9,224 nt of DNA. It comes from Deltaproteobacteria bacterium (lineage in GTDB: Bacteria; Desulfobacterota; Desulfovibrionia; Desulfovibrionales; Desulfovibrionaceae). The notes beneath the pieces were generated by a model. The model had not been told where the DNA came from and made no database searches. It saw nothing but the letters and a program-made list of their open reading frames with translations. Where the stretch lies: positions 1-9,224 of the forward strand of contig JAIRVN010000191.1 in assembly GCA_031253875.1 (NCBI GenBank), written 5' to 3'. Below are positions 7,583 through 9,224 of the stretch, piece after piece. The number at the start of each line of letters is the position of its first letter. Position 1 is the stretch's first letter. The translations under genes and the position numbers were made by a program.

Positions 7583-8940
7583 GGCTTCTTTCCTTTTGCG
7601 CCGGGTTCCCGATGAGGCGCGTCGCCGTTGGCCAGTTTGTAGATATAGTCAGCGAGCAGCAGGCGTTCCTGCTCCGATCCGGTAAAGGGCGGCATAAACG
7701 GCCCCAGGCCCTGGGTCATGCCGATGATGGCGTTGATGCCGTCTATCGGGCGGCCGGCAGCGCGCGTGCTGATGGCGTTCACGCCTTTGGCGCCGCTGTG
7801 GCACATCCCGCAATTAGCGGCAAAAATCGCCTGCCCTGCCGTCATTTCCGCAGTTTGTCCGACCTTGCCGCTCACCCAGCGTATATTCGGCAAAAACGGC
7901 GCATCCGTCCGTTCGCCGGCGGCGTGTTCGATCAGCAGCACCTGATTAGCATACATATATCCCGGCAACAGGTACGGACCTCGTACGAATTCCCGTACGC
8001 GCTCGAACTCGGCCACAAGGGCGAAGCTGAACAGGATGGCAGGAATGCAGAGAACCCGGCACAGCGCCGCCCGGCGGAAAAACGCCGCAAGGCCCATGGC
8101 CAGAATGAGCAGGCAGGCCACGGCATTGGCAAGGGGCAGAAGGTGCGGCGCCTGCGAGAGAGCCGAGGTTCCAACCGCGAATTTCCAGTGCGTCAGATAG
8201 GTCTGGGGAACCCGGGAAAAATAGATGTATGCGCTGATCGCGGCTACGAGCATCGCTACGGGCAGTATGCCGCCCGCAAGGCGCAACACGCTGCCGCGTT
8301 CCTCTTCCCAGCCTTTGAAACGCCAGGCCGCCCAGGTCATGATGAACAGGGAACCGAGCGTGAGGCCTCCGGCAAGACGCAGAACCACTTGCGGCACGAA
8401 GGTGGGGTTGAAATAGGCCTCTGCGAAACTTTTTGCCCAGGGCCAACCGCCCGGCGTGAGCATGAAGCCGAGCACACCCGAAATCAGGACGGCGGAAGCC
8501 ACGCCCATGCCCACGTACCCCCATCCGAGCGCTACCAGCAGGCCGGGCCTGATTGTGACCAGCTTGTCCCAGTTGTAATACAGCGCCAAGAGGAAGATGA
8601 CTTCCCCGGTGAAAGCGCCCCATTCGATAAACCAGGGCCAGAAAAAGAGGTGGATCAAGGATCCTATGCCTTCCGGCGCAAGCGCTCCGGTGATGACCCA
8701 TATGCCCACGCCCGTGATGGCGCCAATAGAGGTCACCACCACCACCACAGGGTTGAGCAGCGTGCGGGCCGTCCGCGCCCAGTGTTCCCCTTTTCCCGCG
8801 TAAGCAAGCGTTTGGAACAACACGATGATACTTATCGTGCCTATGGCCACGCCATGGCTGATGACCACGTGCGGCACGGCATCCAGGGCAATGGTCATGC
8901 CGTTGCCGAGTCCCGGGATTTGCAAGAGGGGGAACATCAT
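7579..8940 (-). CDS. Cytochrome bd oxidase subunit I-like protein with C-terminal monohaem cytochrome c domain
   Basis: This 453-aa protein has about eight membrane helices (22-312) and a cytochrome c domain with CGMCH (377-381) and likely ligand Met416. Similarity to CydA is visible: PHVVISHG (His24 near the CydA His19 position), FIEWGAFTGE (Glu106 and Glu113, like the proton-path glutamates Glu99/Glu107 but one residue closer), NWDKL, and REFVRGPYLLPG matching the GRQPW region with Glu317. At the position of the b558 ligand His186 the sequence reads PQVVLRLAGG, with no histidine. The segment between helices 6 and 7 is only about 25 residues, so the quinol-binding Q-loop is missing. This recalls the cytochrome c-type (OR-C) branch of the bd superfamily, in which cytochrome c is thought to replace quinol as donor. 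No CydB is visible; the next gene encodes a second CydA-like subunit. The start is the first of two ATGs, two bases past the upstream stop. Substrate (oxygen or another acceptor) is unproven. Confidence 0.83.
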   Translation of the reverse strand: MMFPLLQIPGLGNGMTIALDAVPHVVISHGVAIGTISIIVLFQTLAYAGKGEHWARTARTLLNPVVVVVTSIGAITGVGIWVITGALAPEGIGSLIHLFFWPWFIEWGAFTGEVIFLLALYYNWDKLVTIRPGLLVALGWGYVGMGVASAVLISGVLGFMLTPGGWPWAKSFAEAYFNPTFVPQVVLRLAGGLTLGSLFIMTWAAWRFKGWEEERGSVLRLAGGILPVAMLVAAISAYIYFSRVPQTYLTHWKFAVGTSALSQAPHLLPLANAVACLLILAMGLAAFFRRAALCRVLCIPAILFSFALVAEFERVREFVRGPYLLPGYMYANQVLLIEHAAGERTDAPFLPNIRWVSGKVGQTAEMTAGQAIFAANCGMCHSGAKGVNAISTRAAGRPIDGINAIIGMTQGLGPFMPPFTGSEQERLLLADYIYKLANGDAPHREPGAKGKKP

Positions 8941-8942
8941 CG

Positions 8943-9224
8943 CTACTTCCCCTTCTCCAGTGGGATATTCTGTTTGATCTTGTCCGGATGGGTGGCCACG
9001 AATTTCGGCCTGGGCTGTTCATGAACAAAGCCGGCCACATCCAACGCCTGTTCCGGGGTGAGAGACGGTGCGCTTTTGGGCATGAACCGCCAGGTAAAGA
9101 CAGAAAACATGTTGATGCCGTGCATGCCCGCTCCGTCATTGTAGGAACCTTGGCCCCAGAGCGGTGGTGCTATGGGCGTGCCGTTGCCGTCCTGGCCGTG
9201 GCATCTGGCGCACACCTCCTTGAA
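8943..9224 (-). CDS. Class I cytochrome c, SoxX/TsdA-like domain (5' end outside window)
   Basis: The frame is open to the right edge: FKE precedes the haem motif CARCH, so the gene starts beyond base 9224, and GTG 9215 is not a real start. The visible 93 residues contain one haem c site followed by PPLWGQGSYNDGAGMHG, a probable ligand methionine in FMPKSAP, LTPEQALDVAGFV and a closing PRP. This WG/ND-AGM/DVA/PRP pattern is shared with SoxX-type cytochromes and the C-terminal domain of thiosulfate dehydrogenase TsdA. A signal peptide or a further haem could lie in the missing part. Its stop is two bases from the CydA-like start, so the genes are surely co-transcribed. Role inferred: periplasmic electron donor to the bd-like complex. 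A thiosulfate-related activity is possible but unsupported here. Confidence 0.85.
   Translation of the reverse strand, partial: FKEVCARCHGQDGNGTPIAPPLWGQGSYNDGAGMHGINMFSVFTWRFMPKSAPSLTPEQALDVAGFVHEQPRPKFVATHPDKIKQNIPLEKGK

Noticed and set aside
8734..8748. Run of CAC/ACC triplets resembling a microsatellite
   Set aside because: It is about five GTG valine codons on the minus strand in a membrane helix of the CydA-like gene; too short to imply phase variation, and in frame.
7612..9024. Long open frame (470 codons) on the plus strand opposite the CydA-like gene
   Set aside because: The product is hydrophilic, rich in Arg, Gln and His, with no family features, and it opposes a gene with clear membrane helices and a haem motif.

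Overview
The window is gene-dense and GC-rich, with two convergent gene blocks that meet near base 5640. The mix of genes (a type VI secretion regulatory module, an AMIN/Amidase_3 cell-wall amidase, a DsrE-family sulfur protein and multi-haem cytochrome c proteins fused to cytochrome bd-like membrane domains) suggests a Gram-negative, respiring anaerobe or microaerophile. My best guess is a sulfate reducer of the Desulfovibrio type. That is an inference from gene content and composition; no ribosomal or other taxonomic marker is present.

Left block, plus strand (1-5627). An ABC ATPase whose 5' end lies outside the window is followed, with a 1-base stop/start overlap, by an FtsX/MacB-like permease. 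Then, after 45 bases, comes an exported SUMF1 (formylglycine-generating-enzyme fold) protein that has lost the catalytic cysteines. This trio matches TagT, TagS and TagR, which act upstream of the PpkA/PppA/Fha threonine-phosphorylation switch of type VI secretion in Pseudomonas aeruginosa. No TagQ is visible. The TagR-like protein has an extra C-terminal helical region of about 200 residues. After a 133-base gap comes an amiC-like N-acetylmuramoyl-L-alanine amidase with a membrane anchor, a TPR-like helical region, an AMIN domain and a zinc amidase domain. It may be transcribed separately.

Right block, minus strand (9224 down to 5649). Four tightly packed genes form an apparent operon: a class I cytochrome c (5' end outside the window), a CydA-like membrane protein with a C-terminal monohaem domain, a second CydA-like protein with a diheme C-terminal domain, and a DsrE-family protein. 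The last two junctions are 4-base ATGA overlaps. Neither membrane protein has the long quinol-binding Q-loop of quinol-type cytochrome bd, and the candidate b-haem ligands appear divided between the two. I infer a cytochrome c-linked, bd-superfamily reductase made of two unequal CydA-like subunits, with a possible link to sulfur chemistry through the DsrE protein and the TsdA/SoxX-like cytochrome. This is the least conventional part of the window.

There is no gene-free stretch longer than 300 bases. No tRNA, rRNA, CRISPR array or insertion sequence was seen.
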